Below are positions 33,041 through 41,827 of a stretch of 64,000 bases of DNA, piece by piece. Source of the stretch: Aquitalea denitrificans (GTDB taxonomy: Bacteria > Pseudomonadota > Gammaproteobacteria > Burkholderiales > Chromobacteriaceae); assembly GCF_009856625.1 (NCBI RefSeq), contig NZ_CP047241.1, positions 1,178,001 through 1,242,000 on the forward strand, written 5' to 3'. Within the stretch, counting starts at the first letter, position 1. Every line of letters begins with the position of its first letter. The position numbers were made by a program, and so were the translations under genes. The notes beneath the pieces were generated by a model. It was not told the DNA's origin. It saw only the letters and a program-made list of their open reading frames with translations, and did no database searches.

Positions 33041-34201
33041 TTATAAATCCAGGGTGAATCCGTCAAAGCTGGTGGCAGCTTTGTCTGGGTCTTGTTTGGC
33101 CTGAGGCTGGCTGTTGCTGACCGGGTTTGCCTCGGCCTGCTTGCTCTGGGCGTGGTTGATCAGCCAATACAGATTGGTGGGCGAATCGGCATTTTTCAAG
33201 GCATCGTCCAGCAGGATGCGGTCTTGTTGATACAGTCGGAACAAAGACTGTTCAAAGGTTTGCGCACCTTCACTCATGCTGTTTTCGATGGCTTCCTTGA
33301 TCTGGTCCACGTCGCCATTGCGAATCAGCTCGGCAATGTGAGGAGTGTTGATCAGGATTTCCAGCGCCGGAATCTGCTTGCCATCCTTGGTGGGAACCAG
33401 CCGTTGCGAGATGACGGCTCGAAGCGACACCGACAGGTCCATCAGCAGGGCATTGCGGCTTTCGGTCGGGAACAGGCTGATCACCCGGTTAAGCATGTGA
33501 TAGCTGTTGTTGGCGTGCAGGGTGGACATGCACAGGTGGCCGGACTGCGCATAGTTGATGGCATGCGTCATGGTTTCGGCATCGCGGATTTCGCCTATCA
33601 TCAGCACGTCCGGTGCCTCACGCATGGCGTTTTTCAGCGCGTTTTCGTAAGAGAAGGTATCCACGCCGATTTCGCGCTGGTTGACGATGGACTTTTGATG
33701 GCGGTAGACAAACTCGATCGGGTCTTCCACCGTCAGGATGTGGCCGGACTGGCTCTGGTTGCGGTGTTCCAGCAGGGAAGCCACGGTGGAGCTCTTGCCG
33801 CTGCCAGTGGCCCCCACCACGATGATTAGCCCGCGTTTTTGCTGCACCAGGCTTTGCAAGGTATCGGGCAGGTTAAGCTCGGCCAGCGACGGAATGCGCG
33901 GCCGAATGAAGCGCACCACCATGGCCACCGTGCCGCGCTGCTTGAAAATATTCACCCGGTAATTGCCCAGTCCCTCAACCAGCCGGCCAAAGTTCATTTC
34001 CAGCTCGCGCTCGAAGGTGGCAATTTCGGTTTCATTCATCAGGCTGTAGGCCAGCTGGCGCACGATATCGGCAGACAGCGGCTTGTCATTGATGGGCAGT
34101 GTTACGCCGTCTATCTTGATCTGCGGTGGTGCTTCCGCAGTGAAAAAGATGTCACTGGCCTGTTTGTCGGCCATCAGCTTGAAGAATGGCAGCATCAGCA
34201 T
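33041..34201 (-). CDS. pilU: Type IV pilus retraction ATPase PilU
   Basis: A 386-residue PilT/VirB11-type secretion ATPase. Walker A is 'GATGSGKSST', the Asp box 'TVEDPIEF', Walker B 'VLMIGEIRDAET' and the His box 'GHLCMSTLHANN'. PilU rather than PilT is suggested by the length and the C-terminal tail (QPQAKQDPDKAATSFDGFTLDL), and by the absence of an adjacent second PilT. PilU needs PilT to retract pili under load. The operon continues with the ArsC/Spx-like gene and dapE. No pilT is in the window. Confidence 0.9.
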   Translation of the reverse strand: MLMLPFFKLMADKQASDIFFTAEAPPQIKIDGVTLPINDKPLSADIVRQLAYSLMNETEIATFERELEMNFGRLVEGLGNYRVNIFKQRGTVAMVVRFIRPRIPSLAELNLPDTLQSLVQQKRGLIIVVGATGSGKSSTVASLLEHRNQSQSGHILTVEDPIEFVYRHQKSIVNQREIGVDTFSYENALKNAMREAPDVLMIGEIRDAETMTHAINYAQSGHLCMSTLHANNSYHMLNRVISLFPTESRNALLMDLSVSLRAVISQRLVPTKDGKQIPALEILINTPHIAELIRNGDVDQIKEAIENSMSEGAQTFEQSLFRLYQQDRILLDDALKNADSPTNLYWLINHAQSKQAEANPVSNSQPQAKQDPDKAATSFDGFTLDL

Positions 34202-34302
34202 GGTTGGTATTTCCGATACAAATGAATGGGTGTTCTGACAGTACGCTGTCTTTTTTATAGACGTATTGTGCCTGCAGTCGGCGGTGAGCGACAGCGGGCA
34301 TT

Positions 34303-34325
34303 AAAAAAGCCCGCTTGCGCGGGCT
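34303..34325 (-). terminator. fadD terminator
   Basis: Minus-strand hairpin AGCCCGC-GCAA-GCGGGCT followed by TTTTTTAA, 16 bp after the fadD stop. Confidence 0.88.
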
Positions 34326-34340
34326 GTATCTGGTGATGAA

Positions 34341-36020
34341 TCAGGCCTGTCTGGCGACTTCCTGGTCGCGCAGGGCGCGTCGCAGGATCTTGCCGACATT
34401 GGTCTTGGGGAGCTCGCTGCGGAACTCCACCATCTTGGGTACCTTATAGCCGGTGAGATTTTCGCGGCAGTGATGAATGATGTCCTTTTCCGTCAGGCTG
34501 TCATCCTTCTTCACCACGAATACCTTGACCACTTCGCCGGACTTGTCATCAGGAATGCCGATGCAGGCCACTTCCAGCACGCCGGGGTGGCTGGCAATTA
34601 CGTCTTCCACCTCGTTGGGGTAGACATTGAAGCCGGACACCAGAATCATGTCCTTTTTGCGGTCCACCAGCTTTACAAAGCCTTCCGGTGTCACCATGGC
34701 CATGTCGCCGGTGGCCAGGAAGCCGCGTGCGTCGATCGCCTTGGCGGTTTCGTCAGGACGATTCCAGTAGCCCTTCATCACCTGCGGGCCCTTGATGCAC
34801 AGCTCGCCCTGCTCGCCCTGTGGCAGGGCCTGGCCATCGGCCCCGCGGATTTCAATATCGGTGGACGGCACCGGCAGGCCGATGGTGCCGTTGTATTCCT
34901 TGATGTCCAGCGGATTGATGCAGGCTGCCGGGCTGGTTTCGGTTAGGCCGTAGGCTTCGGCCAGGGTGACGCCGGTCAACTGCTTCCACTTGTCGGCCAC
35001 GGCTTTTTGCACCGCCATGCCGCCACCCAGTGCCAGGCGCCAGGTGGAAAAGTCCACGGTCTTGAATTCAGGATTGTTCAGCAGGGCATTGAACAGGGTG
35101 TTGACCCCGGTGATGGCGGTAACGCGGTATTTCTTGATTTCCTTGATGAAGCCCGGAATATCGCGCGGGTTGGTGATCAGCACATTCAGCGCGCCCAGCT
35201 CGGTAAAGATCATCAGGTTCGCCGTCAGCGAAAAGATGTGGTAGAGCGGCAAGGCAGTGATGATGATTTCCTGCCCCTCGCGTGCCACCGGTTTTACCCA
35301 GCTGCCGGCCTGCAGCATGTTGGCAATGATGTTGCGGTGAACCAGCATGGCACCCTTGGAAACCCCCGTCGTCCCACCTGTGTATTGCAGAAAGGCAATA
35401 TCCTCATGGCCGATTTCCACCGGAACGAAGCGCTGGGCGGCACCGGCTGCCAGTACGTCGTTGAAGCGGATGTGGCCGGGGATGTTCCATGGCGGCACCA
35501 TTTTTTTGATCTTGCGTACCACAAAGTTCACCAGTAGACGCTTGGGAAATCCCAGCATGTCACCGATGGATGCAACGATGACGTGCTTGATCCTGGTGCG
35601 CTTGATGACCTCCTCCAGCACGCCGGCAAAGTTTTCCAGGATGACGATGGTTTCCGCACCCGAATCATTCAACTGGTGTTCCAGTTCGCGCGGGGTGTAC
35701 AGCGGGTTGACGTTGACCACGGTGCAGCCGGCGCGCAGTGTGCCAAATACAGCTACTGGATATTGCAGCAGATTGGGCATCATCACGCCCACGCGATCAC
35801 CCTTGTGCAACTTGAGGGAGTTTTGCAGGTAGGACGCAAATTGTTCGGTTAGCGTTTGCAGCTCGCCATAGCGCAGGACCTTGTCCATATTGGCCATGGC
35901 GGGGCGGTCACGGAATTTGTGAACGCTGCGATCAAACACCTCGACAATCGACTGGAACTGATTGATGTCGATTTCATGTGCTACCCCCGGCTGATAATTC
36001 TTTAGCCAAACCTTTTCCAT
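34341..36020 (-). CDS. fadD: Long-chain fatty acid-CoA ligase
   Basis: FadD activates long-chain fatty acids to acyl-CoA at the inner membrane for beta-oxidation. The 559-residue protein of the acyl-adenylate family carries 'YTGGTTGVSKGAM' (ATP-binding loop), 'YGLTETSPAACINPL' and 'GFLATGDMAMVTPEGFVKLVDRKKDMI' (hinge region), and Lys in 'KTNVGKILRRALRD' near the end. The start at MEKVWLKNYQPG has a GGAGAAA ribosome-binding site; a 22-residue extension upstream is open but unlike FadD. It is monocistronic, divergent from rimP. Confidence 0.95.
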   Translation of the reverse strand: MEKVWLKNYQPGVAHEIDINQFQSIVEVFDRSVHKFRDRPAMANMDKVLRYGELQTLTEQFASYLQNSLKLHKGDRVGVMMPNLLQYPVAVFGTLRAGCTVVNVNPLYTPRELEHQLNDSGAETIVILENFAGVLEEVIKRTRIKHVIVASIGDMLGFPKRLLVNFVVRKIKKMVPPWNIPGHIRFNDVLAAGAAQRFVPVEIGHEDIAFLQYTGGTTGVSKGAMLVHRNIIANMLQAGSWVKPVAREGQEIIITALPLYHIFSLTANLMIFTELGALNVLITNPRDIPGFIKEIKKYRVTAITGVNTLFNALLNNPEFKTVDFSTWRLALGGGMAVQKAVADKWKQLTGVTLAEAYGLTETSPAACINPLDIKEYNGTIGLPVPSTDIEIRGADGQALPQGEQGELCIKGPQVMKGYWNRPDETAKAIDARGFLATGDMAMVTPEGFVKLVDRKKDMILVSGFNVYPNEVEDVIASHPGVLEVACIGIPDDKSGEVVKVFVVKKDDSLTEKDIIHHCRENLTGYKVPKMVEFRSELPKTNVGKILRRALRDQEVARQA

Positions 36021-36269
36021 ATGTAGGGTTTCTCCATCGTGCTGATACGAGAGTGCCGCGCCTGCAGCAAGTACGGTGGCGAGCATCTTCTATATAATTG
36101 TTTCTGAATTTTCGAACGGGCATTGCGCCCCTTCCTATATACCCGAACTCCGTCGGGTTGCGGCTAATTTACAGTATGTAAAAAACTCGCGCAAAGCGCA
36201 GGCCGCTGCATGCCGCCCTCGCGGATAGGGTCTTGACAGGCTTCGGTTTTCTTTTTTGCGGGAATGGGT

Positions 36270-36312
36270 TACAATCGCGATGTTTAGGGATGGGCGTTTC
36301 GCCCATTTTTTA
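36270..36312 (+). promoter_or_regulatory. rimP-operon promoter region and terminator-like leader hairpin
   Basis: A -10-like TACAAT (36270-36275) is followed by a perfect hairpin atgggcg-ttt-cgcccat (36290-36306) and TTTTT. The hairpin has the form of an intrinsic terminator, placed only 20 bp before the rimP start, so it would act as an attenuator rather than end an upstream gene. A TTGACA lies at 36233-36238 but is 31 bp from the TACAAT, too far to form one promoter. Confidence 0.55.
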
Positions 36313-36328
36313 TTTGTGGAAAGAAGCA

Positions 36329-36757
36329 ATGGATGTTCGTTTGCTGCTGGAAAACACCCTGCCAGGTCTAGGCTATGAGCTGGTCGATTTCGAAATGACC
36401 CAGGGTGGCGGTTATCGCGTGTTTATGGACAAGCCTGGTGGCATCACGGTTGAAGACTGTGTGCAGGTTAGTAACCACCTGACCCGTCTGTTCATGGTTG
36501 AAAACGTTAATTACGAACGGCTCGAGGTTTCCTCCCCGGGGCTGGATCGTCCTCTCAAGAAAGAGGCCGACTTCGTGCGCTTTGCCGGACAGCTTGCCAA
36601 AATCAAGACACGCATGCCGGTTGAGCAGCAAAAGAAGTTTGCCGGTCGTCTTGTCGGGGTTGAAGATGGCGCGGTCAAGCTGGAAGTGGATGGCGGCCGC
36701 ATCGTGGCAATTGCCCTGACCAATATCGACAAAGCCAGGCTAGAGCCTGAGTTTTGA
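36329..36757 (+). CDS. rimP: Ribosome maturation factor RimP
   Basis: RimP assists 30S subunit maturation, helping incorporation of S19 and other proteins. The 142-residue product has the two-domain RimP layout: N-terminal 'LENTLPGLGYELVDFEMTQGGGYRVFMDKPGGITVEDCVQVS' and 'YERLEVSSPGLDRPLKKEADF', then the SH3-like C-terminal domain. The start at MDVRLLL has GGAAAGAAGC as ribosome-binding site; the frame runs on upstream through the leader hairpin. It leads the nusA-infB operon. Confidence 0.96.
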   Translation: MDVRLLLENTLPGLGYELVDFEMTQGGGYRVFMDKPGGITVEDCVQVSNHLTRLFMVENVNYERLEVSSPGLDRPLKKEADFVRFAGQLAKIKTRMPVEQQKKFAGRLVGVEDGAVKLEVDGGRIVAIALTNIDKARLEPEF

Positions 36758-36808
36758 GCGTAGGCGAGGCCGCGTGCCGCGCACAAGGACAAAAATTCGG
36801 AGGAATGC

Positions 36809-38287
36809 ATGAGTCGCGAGATTTTGCTGCTGGTTGATGCCCTGGCAAGCGAGAAGAATGTCAGCAAGGACGTGGTTTTTTCCGCCCTTGAAATGGCACT
36901 TGCTTCGGCAACCAAAAAGAAGTTTACCGATGACGAAATGGATGTGCGTGTCGAAATCGACCGTCACACCGGGCAGTACCAGACTTTCCGTCGCTGGACC
37001 GTGGTGCAGAACGAGCTGATCGAAAACGAAAGCCGTGAAGTAACCATCACCGACGCGCGCGATGATGATCCGCGCATCGAAGTCGGTGCCGTGATCGAGC
37101 AGCCGATGGAAGCAGTCGAGTTCGGCCGCATCGGTGCGCAGACTGCCAAGCAGGTCATCCTGCAGCGCATCCGTGATGCCGAGCGCGAACAACTGCTGAA
37201 CGAATTCCTGCAGCGTCGTGAACATTTGATCACCGGCACCATCAAGCGCATCGAGCGTGGCAATGCCATCATCGAATGTGGCAAGCTGGAAGCCGTGCTG
37301 CCACGCGATCAGATGATTCCGAAGGAAAACCTGCGCGTGGGCGACCGCGTCAAGGCCTTCCTGCTGCGCATCGACCGCATGGGTCGTGGTCCGCAGCTGG
37401 TGCTGTCGCGTACTTCCAGCCAGTTCCTGATCAAGCTGTTTGAACTGGAAGTGCCGGAAATCGAAGAAGGCCTGCTGGAAATCAAGGAAGCAGTCCGCGA
37501 TGCCGGTCTGCGCGCCAAGATTGCCGTCAAGGCCAATGATGCCCGCATCGACCCGCAAGGCACCTGCATCGGCATGCGCGGTTCCCGCGTACAGGCCGTT
37601 ACCCAGGAGCTGGCAGGCGAGCGCATCGACATCGTGCTGTGGGCACCGGAACCGGCGCAGTTCGTGATCAACGCACTGTCCCCGGCTGAAGTGAACCGCA
37701 TCATGATCGACGAAGACAACCACAGCATGGACGTGGTAGTCGAGGAAGACCAGCTGGCTCTGGCCATTGGCCGCAGCGGCCAGAACGTGAAGCTCGCTGC
37801 CGAGCTGACCGGCTGGTACCTGAACATCATGACTGTGACCGAAGCGGAAGAGAAACACCAGGCGGAAGACGCGCAACTGCGCGATCTCTTCGTCACTCAT
37901 CTGGGTGTGGATGAAGCTACGGCCACCGTGCTGGTACAGGAAGGTTTTGCCACCCTGGAAGAGGTGGCGTATGTGCCGATCGCCGAAATGCTGGAGATCG
38001 ACGGTTTTGACGAGGAGTTGGTGAATGAACTGCGCAGCCGTGCACGTGACGCCATCCTCACTCAGGCCATTGCGTCCGAAGAGAAAGTCGAAGGTGTGTC
38101 CGAAGACCTGAAAGATATCGAAGGTCTGGATGCCGAACTGGTTCGCAAGTTGGCCGAGAACGGCGTGTCCACGCGGGATGATCTGGCCGATCTGGCTGTC
38201 GACGATCTGGTGGACATGACCGGCATTGAAGCTGAAGCTGCACGTGCAATCATCATGAAAGCGCGCGAACACTGGTTCAACCAGTAA
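36809..38287 (+). CDS. nusA: Transcription termination/antitermination protein NusA
   Basis: NusA binds RNA polymerase and modulates pausing, termination and antitermination. The 492-residue product has an N-terminal polymerase-binding domain (1-125), an S1 domain (about 135-200), two KH domains (about 230-345, 'CIGMRGSRVQAVTQEL' and 'GRSGQNVKLAAELTG') and two acidic C-terminal helix-hairpin-helix repeats (about 360-490). The operon order rimP-nusA-infB matches E. coli, where NusA regulates its own operon. Confidence 0.98.
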   Translation: MSREILLLVDALASEKNVSKDVVFSALEMALASATKKKFTDDEMDVRVEIDRHTGQYQTFRRWTVVQNELIENESREVTITDARDDDPRIEVGAVIEQPMEAVEFGRIGAQTAKQVILQRIRDAEREQLLNEFLQRREHLITGTIKRIERGNAIIECGKLEAVLPRDQMIPKENLRVGDRVKAFLLRIDRMGRGPQLVLSRTSSQFLIKLFELEVPEIEEGLLEIKEAVRDAGLRAKIAVKANDARIDPQGTCIGMRGSRVQAVTQELAGERIDIVLWAPEPAQFVINALSPAEVNRIMIDEDNHSMDVVVEEDQLALAIGRSGQNVKLAAELTGWYLNIMTVTEAEEKHQAEDAQLRDLFVTHLGVDEATATVLVQEGFATLEEVAYVPIAEMLEIDGFDEELVNELRSRARDAILTQAIASEEKVEGVSEDLKDIEGLDAELVRKLAENGVSTRDDLADLAVDDLVDMTGIEAEAARAIIMKAREHWFNQ

Positions 38288-38326
38288 GGCTTCTTCGGGA
38301 AGTATTTACGGAATTTGGGAAGACGC

Positions 38327-41275
38327 ATGGTATTGACGAATGTAAAACAGTTTGCCGGTGAGCTGAACCTCACGCCTGAACGATTGCTGGAACAGCTTCG
38401 TGCGGCGGGTGTGTCCAAGCGCGCGCCGGATGATACGCTCTCTGAGCAGGATAAATCCCAGCTTCTTGACTACCTGAAGCGTTCGCATGGCGCCCGTGAT
38501 GAGTCGCGTATTACGCTGACCCGCAAGTCCACCAGTGAAATCAAGACCGCAGACGGTGGTACGGTAAAGGTTGAGACGCGCAAGAAGCGTGTTGTGGTTC
38601 GCCCGGAAGATGGCCCGGCTCCGGCAGCAGAAGCTGTCGCAGCTGCCCCGGCACCTGCTGCTCCGGTGACCAAGCCTGTTGAAGCTGTTTCTGCCCCTGC
38701 TCCGGCGGCAGAAACCAAGCCGGTTGAAGTTAAACCGGAAGCAAAGCCGGAACCGCAAGCAAAGGTTGAACCCAAGGTGGAATCCAAGCCCGCCGCACCG
38801 GTAGCTCCGGTAGCGGAAGCCCCGGCCAAGGAAGCTGCACCTGCTGCCAAGCCGGCCCCGGCTCCGGTACGCACCGTGGCCTCTATTCTGTCGCCGGAAG
38901 AAGTAGCCTCCCGCGAAGCGGAAGAAAAGCGTCAGGCTGCTTTCCGTGCCCGTCAGCAAGAGCTGATGCGCGAAAAGATCGAACGCGAAGAGCGCCGTCA
39001 GGCTGCTCGTCTGGCTGCCCAGCAACCAGCACCGGCACCGGCTCCCAAGCCGGTGGAAGCACCCAAACCGGTTGAAGCGCGCAGCGAAGAGCGCCGTGAT
39101 GAACGTGGTCCGCGTCCCGCTGGTGACAACCGTGGCCCGCGCCCGGCTGGTGACAACCGTGGTCCGCGTCCGGCTGGCGACAACCGTGGCCCGCGCCCGG
39201 CTGGCGACAACCGTGGCCCGCGTCCGGCTGGCGACAACCGTGGCCCGCGCCCGGCTGGTGACAACCGTGGTCCGCGTCCGGCTGCTGCCGGTGCACCGGG
39301 TGCCCCCGCTGTTCCGGCTACCGTGGCTGGCCGTCCTGATGCCAAGAAGGGTGGCGTCAAGAAGGGCAATGAGCGCTGGGAAGAAGGCAAGAAGGGCCGT
39401 GGTCTGAAGACCAAGGGCGGCGATGCCGGCAGCGACTGGAAATCCCGCGGCGGCAAGGGCAAGCACAAGCAGAACAACCAGCATGCCTTCCAGGCTCCGA
39501 CCGAGCCCATCGTGCATGACGTGCTGGTGCCGGAAACCATCTCCGTGGCCGATCTGGCTCACCGCATGGCCGTCAAGGGCGTTGAGGTGATCAAGGTCCT
39601 GATGAAGATGGGCATGATGGTCACCATCAACCAGGTGCTGGACCAGGAAACCGCCATGATCGTGGTGGAAGAAATGGGCCACAAGCCGCGTGCGGCACAG
39701 GCGGACGATCCGGAAGCCTACCTGGAAAAGCCGGAAGGCGAAGAAGTGGAAGTGGCTGTACAGCCGCGTCCGCCGGTGGTCACCGTGATGGGTCACGTCG
39801 ACCACGGCAAGACCTCGCTGCTGGACTACATCCGTCGCGCCAAGGTGGCTGCGGGCGAAGCCGGCGGCATTACCCAGCATATCGGTGCCTACCACGTGGA
39901 AACCCCGCGCGGCATGATCACCTTCCTGGATACCCCGGGTCATGAAGCGTTTACCGCCATGCGTGCCCGTGGTGCCAAGGCCACTGACATTGTGGTGCTG
40001 GTGGTGGCTGCCGACGACGGCGTGATGCCGCAGACCATTGAAGCCATTCACCATGCCAAGGCTGCCAAGGTGCCGATGGTGGTAGCGGTCAACAAGATCG
40101 ACAAGATGGGTGCCAATGTAGAACGCATCCGTCAGGAACTGGTTTCGCACGAAGTGGTGCCGGAAGACTGGGGTGGCGATACCCAGTTCATCGAAGTCTC
40201 TGCCAAGCAGGGCACCAATATCGATGCGCTGCTGGAAGCCATCCTGCTGCAGGCTGAAGTGCTGGAGTTGAATGCACCGATCGAAGCCCCGGCCAAGGGC
40301 ATCATCGTGGAAGCCCGTCTGGACAAGGGTCGTGGCCCGGTTGCCACGCTGCTGGTTCAGTCCGGCACCCTGAAGAAGGGCGATGTGGTATTGGCTGGTA
40401 CGGCATTTGGTCGCGTTCGCGCCATGATGGACGAAAACGGCAAGGCTATCGACACTGCTGGTCCGGCTATCCCGGTAGAGATTCTGGGTCTGTCTGACGT
40501 GCCGCAAGCCGGTGAAGATGCCATGGTGCTGACCGACGAACGCAAGGCGCGTGAAATCGCCCTGTTCCGTGCCGGCAAGTTCCGTGATGTCCGTCTGGCC
40601 AAGCAGCAGGCCGCCAAGCTGGAAAACATGTTTGCCCAGATGGCCGATGGCAGTGGCGAGGTGCAAACCTTGTCCATCATCATCAAGGCCGATGTGCAGG
40701 GTTCTTACGAAGCCCTGGCCGGCAGTCTGCAGAAGCTGTCCACCGACGAAGTACGTGTCAGCATCCTGCACTCCGGTGTGGGTGGTATCTCGGAATCAGA
40801 CATCAACCTGGCGATCGCCTCCAAGGCCATCGTGATCGGCTTCAACACCCGCTCCGATGCCGCCGCGCGCAAGCTGGCCGAGAACGAAGGCGTGGACATC
40901 CGTTACTACAGCATCATCTACGATGCCGTGGACGAAGTGAAAGCAGCCTTGTCCGGCATGCTGGCACCGGAGAAGAAGGAACAAATCCTGGGTACCGTCG
41001 AGATCCGTCAGGTGATCCCGGTGTCGAAGGTAGGCAATATTGCAGGTTGTATGGTGACCGACGGTCTGATCAAGCGTACTGCTTCGATCCGTCTGATCCG
41101 CAACCACGTGGTGGTGCATACCGGCGAACTGGACTCGCTCAAGCGCTTCAAGGACGACGTGAAGGAAGTGAAGCAGGGTTACGAATGTGGCCTGATGCTG
41201 AAGAACTTCAACGACATCCAGGAAGGCGACCAACTGGAAGCTTTCGAAATCGTGGAAGTGGCTCGCTCGCTGTAA
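38327..41275 (+). CDS. infB: Translation initiation factor IF-2
   Basis: IF-2 is the GTPase that brings initiator tRNA to the 30S subunit. The 982-residue product has an N-terminal IF2_N domain (1-70), a long Ala/Pro/Lys-rich linker (about 75-380) containing six tandem 9-residue repeats, and the GTPase core with G1 'GHVDHGKTS', G3 'DTPGH' and G4 'NKID', followed by domains II to IV. The ATG at 38327 with GGGAAGACGC upstream is chosen; a TTG 12 bp earlier is in frame. An internal start giving IF2-beta is possible but not tested. Confidence 0.98.
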   Translation: MVLTNVKQFAGELNLTPERLLEQLRAAGVSKRAPDDTLSEQDKSQLLDYLKRSHGARDESRITLTRKSTSEIKTADGGTVKVETRKKRVVVRPEDGPAPAAEAVAAAPAPAAPVTKPVEAVSAPAPAAETKPVEVKPEAKPEPQAKVEPKVESKPAAPVAPVAEAPAKEAAPAAKPAPAPVRTVASILSPEEVASREAEEKRQAAFRARQQELMREKIEREERRQAARLAAQQPAPAPAPKPVEAPKPVEARSEERRDERGPRPAGDNRGPRPAGDNRGPRPAGDNRGPRPAGDNRGPRPAGDNRGPRPAGDNRGPRPAAAGAPGAPAVPATVAGRPDAKKGGVKKGNERWEEGKKGRGLKTKGGDAGSDWKSRGGKGKHKQNNQHAFQAPTEPIVHDVLVPETISVADLAHRMAVKGVEVIKVLMKMGMMVTINQVLDQETAMIVVEEMGHKPRAAQADDPEAYLEKPEGEEVEVAVQPRPPVVTVMGHVDHGKTSLLDYIRRAKVAAGEAGGITQHIGAYHVETPRGMITFLDTPGHEAFTAMRARGAKATDIVVLVVAADDGVMPQTIEAIHHAKAAKVPMVVAVNKIDKMGANVERIRQELVSHEVVPEDWGGDTQFIEVSAKQGTNIDALLEAILLQAEVLELNAPIEAPAKGIIVEARLDKGRGPVATLLVQSGTLKKGDVVLAGTAFGRVRAMMDENGKAIDTAGPAIPVEILGLSDVPQAGEDAMVLTDERKAREIALFRAGKFRDVRLAKQQAAKLENMFAQMADGSGEVQTLSIIIKADVQGSYEALAGSLQKLSTDEVRVSILHSGVGGISESDINLAIASKAIVIGFNTRSDAAARKLAENEGVDIRYYSIIYDAVDEVKAALSGMLAPEKKEQILGTVEIRQVIPVSKVGNIAGCMVTDGLIKRTASIRLIRNHVVVHTGELDSLKRFKDDVKEVKQGYECGLMLKNFNDIQEGDQLEAFEIVEVARSL
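39104..39283 (+). repeat. 27-bp tandem repeat in the infB linker
   Basis: Six complete 27-bp units and a partial seventh encode RGPRPAGDN repeats (residues 260-313 and on). Units differ at a few third-codon positions (cgtggtccg versus cgtggcccg), so they are old enough to have drifted or are being converted. The reading frame is kept by the 27-bp period. Confidence 0.95.
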
Positions 41276-41298
41276 GCGGCGGCTCCCCGGCGGGCGCG

Positions 41299-41372
41299 CT
41301 TCGAGCTCAGGCTCGAAGGCGCTCGCCTTTTGCATTCAAAGCGGCTGACACAAGGCCGGGCGTCTGCCCGGC
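41299..41372 (+). other. Two hairpins in the infB-rbfA spacer
   Basis: The 135-bp spacer contains an imperfect stem gcgcttcgagc/gctcgaaggcgc (about 41297-41321) followed by a short T-run, and a perfect stem gccgggc-gtct-gcccggc (41355-41372). The first looks like a weak intrinsic terminator inside the operon; either could be an RNA processing site. Confidence 0.5.
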
Positions 41373-41410
41373 TGGCTGTTGGCCGCTTTTATACCGACAG
41401 GATGGAAATC

Positions 41411-41827
41411 ATGGCCAAAGCCAGAAAAGGTTTCTCCCGCGCCGACCGTATTGCTGAGCAGATTCAGCGCGAGTTGGCCGAACTGGTCCGTACCGGTCTG
41501 AAAGACCCGCGCGTGGGCTGGATCACCATTACCGCCGTGCAGGTGACGCGTGACTACTCGCACGCCAAGGTGTTCTACACCGTCATGGATGAAAAGACGC
41601 GCGAAGTCAGCCAGGAAGCGCTGGAGCACTCCGCCGGTTTCCTGCGTTCCGAACTGGGTCGCAGCATCAAGATGTTCACCACGCCGCAGTTGCACTTTGT
41701 CTACGATGAGTCGGTATCGCGCGGCATGCACATGACCAGCCTGATCAACCAGGTGGCAAAGGAAGACGCCGAGAAATTCGGTGCCGGTGATGCTGAGGCA
41801 GCTGATGACGAGGGTGGCGCCGAATGA
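41411..41827 (+). CDS. rbfA: 30S ribosome-binding factor RbfA
   Basis: RbfA is a KH-fold 30S maturation and cold-adaptation factor. The 138-residue product contains 'ADRIAEQIQRELAELVRTGLKDPRVGWITITAVQVTRDYSHAKVFYTVM' and 'SAGFLRSELGRSIKMFTTPQLHFVYDESVSRGMHM'. The ATG at 41411 is preferred over an ATG 9 bp upstream because AGGATGG lies at good ribosome-binding distance. It overlaps truB by 4 bp. Confidence 0.96.
   Translation: MAKARKGFSRADRIAEQIQRELAELVRTGLKDPRVGWITITAVQVTRDYSHAKVFYTVMDEKTREVSQEALEHSAGFLRSELGRSIKMFTTPQLHFVYDESVSRGMHMTSLINQVAKEDAEKFGAGDAEAADDEGGAE

Noticed and set aside
34230..34250. Plus-strand hairpin gacag-tacg-ctgtc followed by T6 near the pilU start
   Set aside because: No plus-strand gene lies upstream for it to terminate; the stem is only 5 bp.
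39104..39283. Regular direct repeats that could suggest a CRISPR array
   Set aside because: Units are contiguous 27-mers without unique spacers and lie in frame within infB.
38306..40771. 821-codon open frame on the minus strand
   Set aside because: Antisense to infB; low-complexity product caused by the infB linker repeats.
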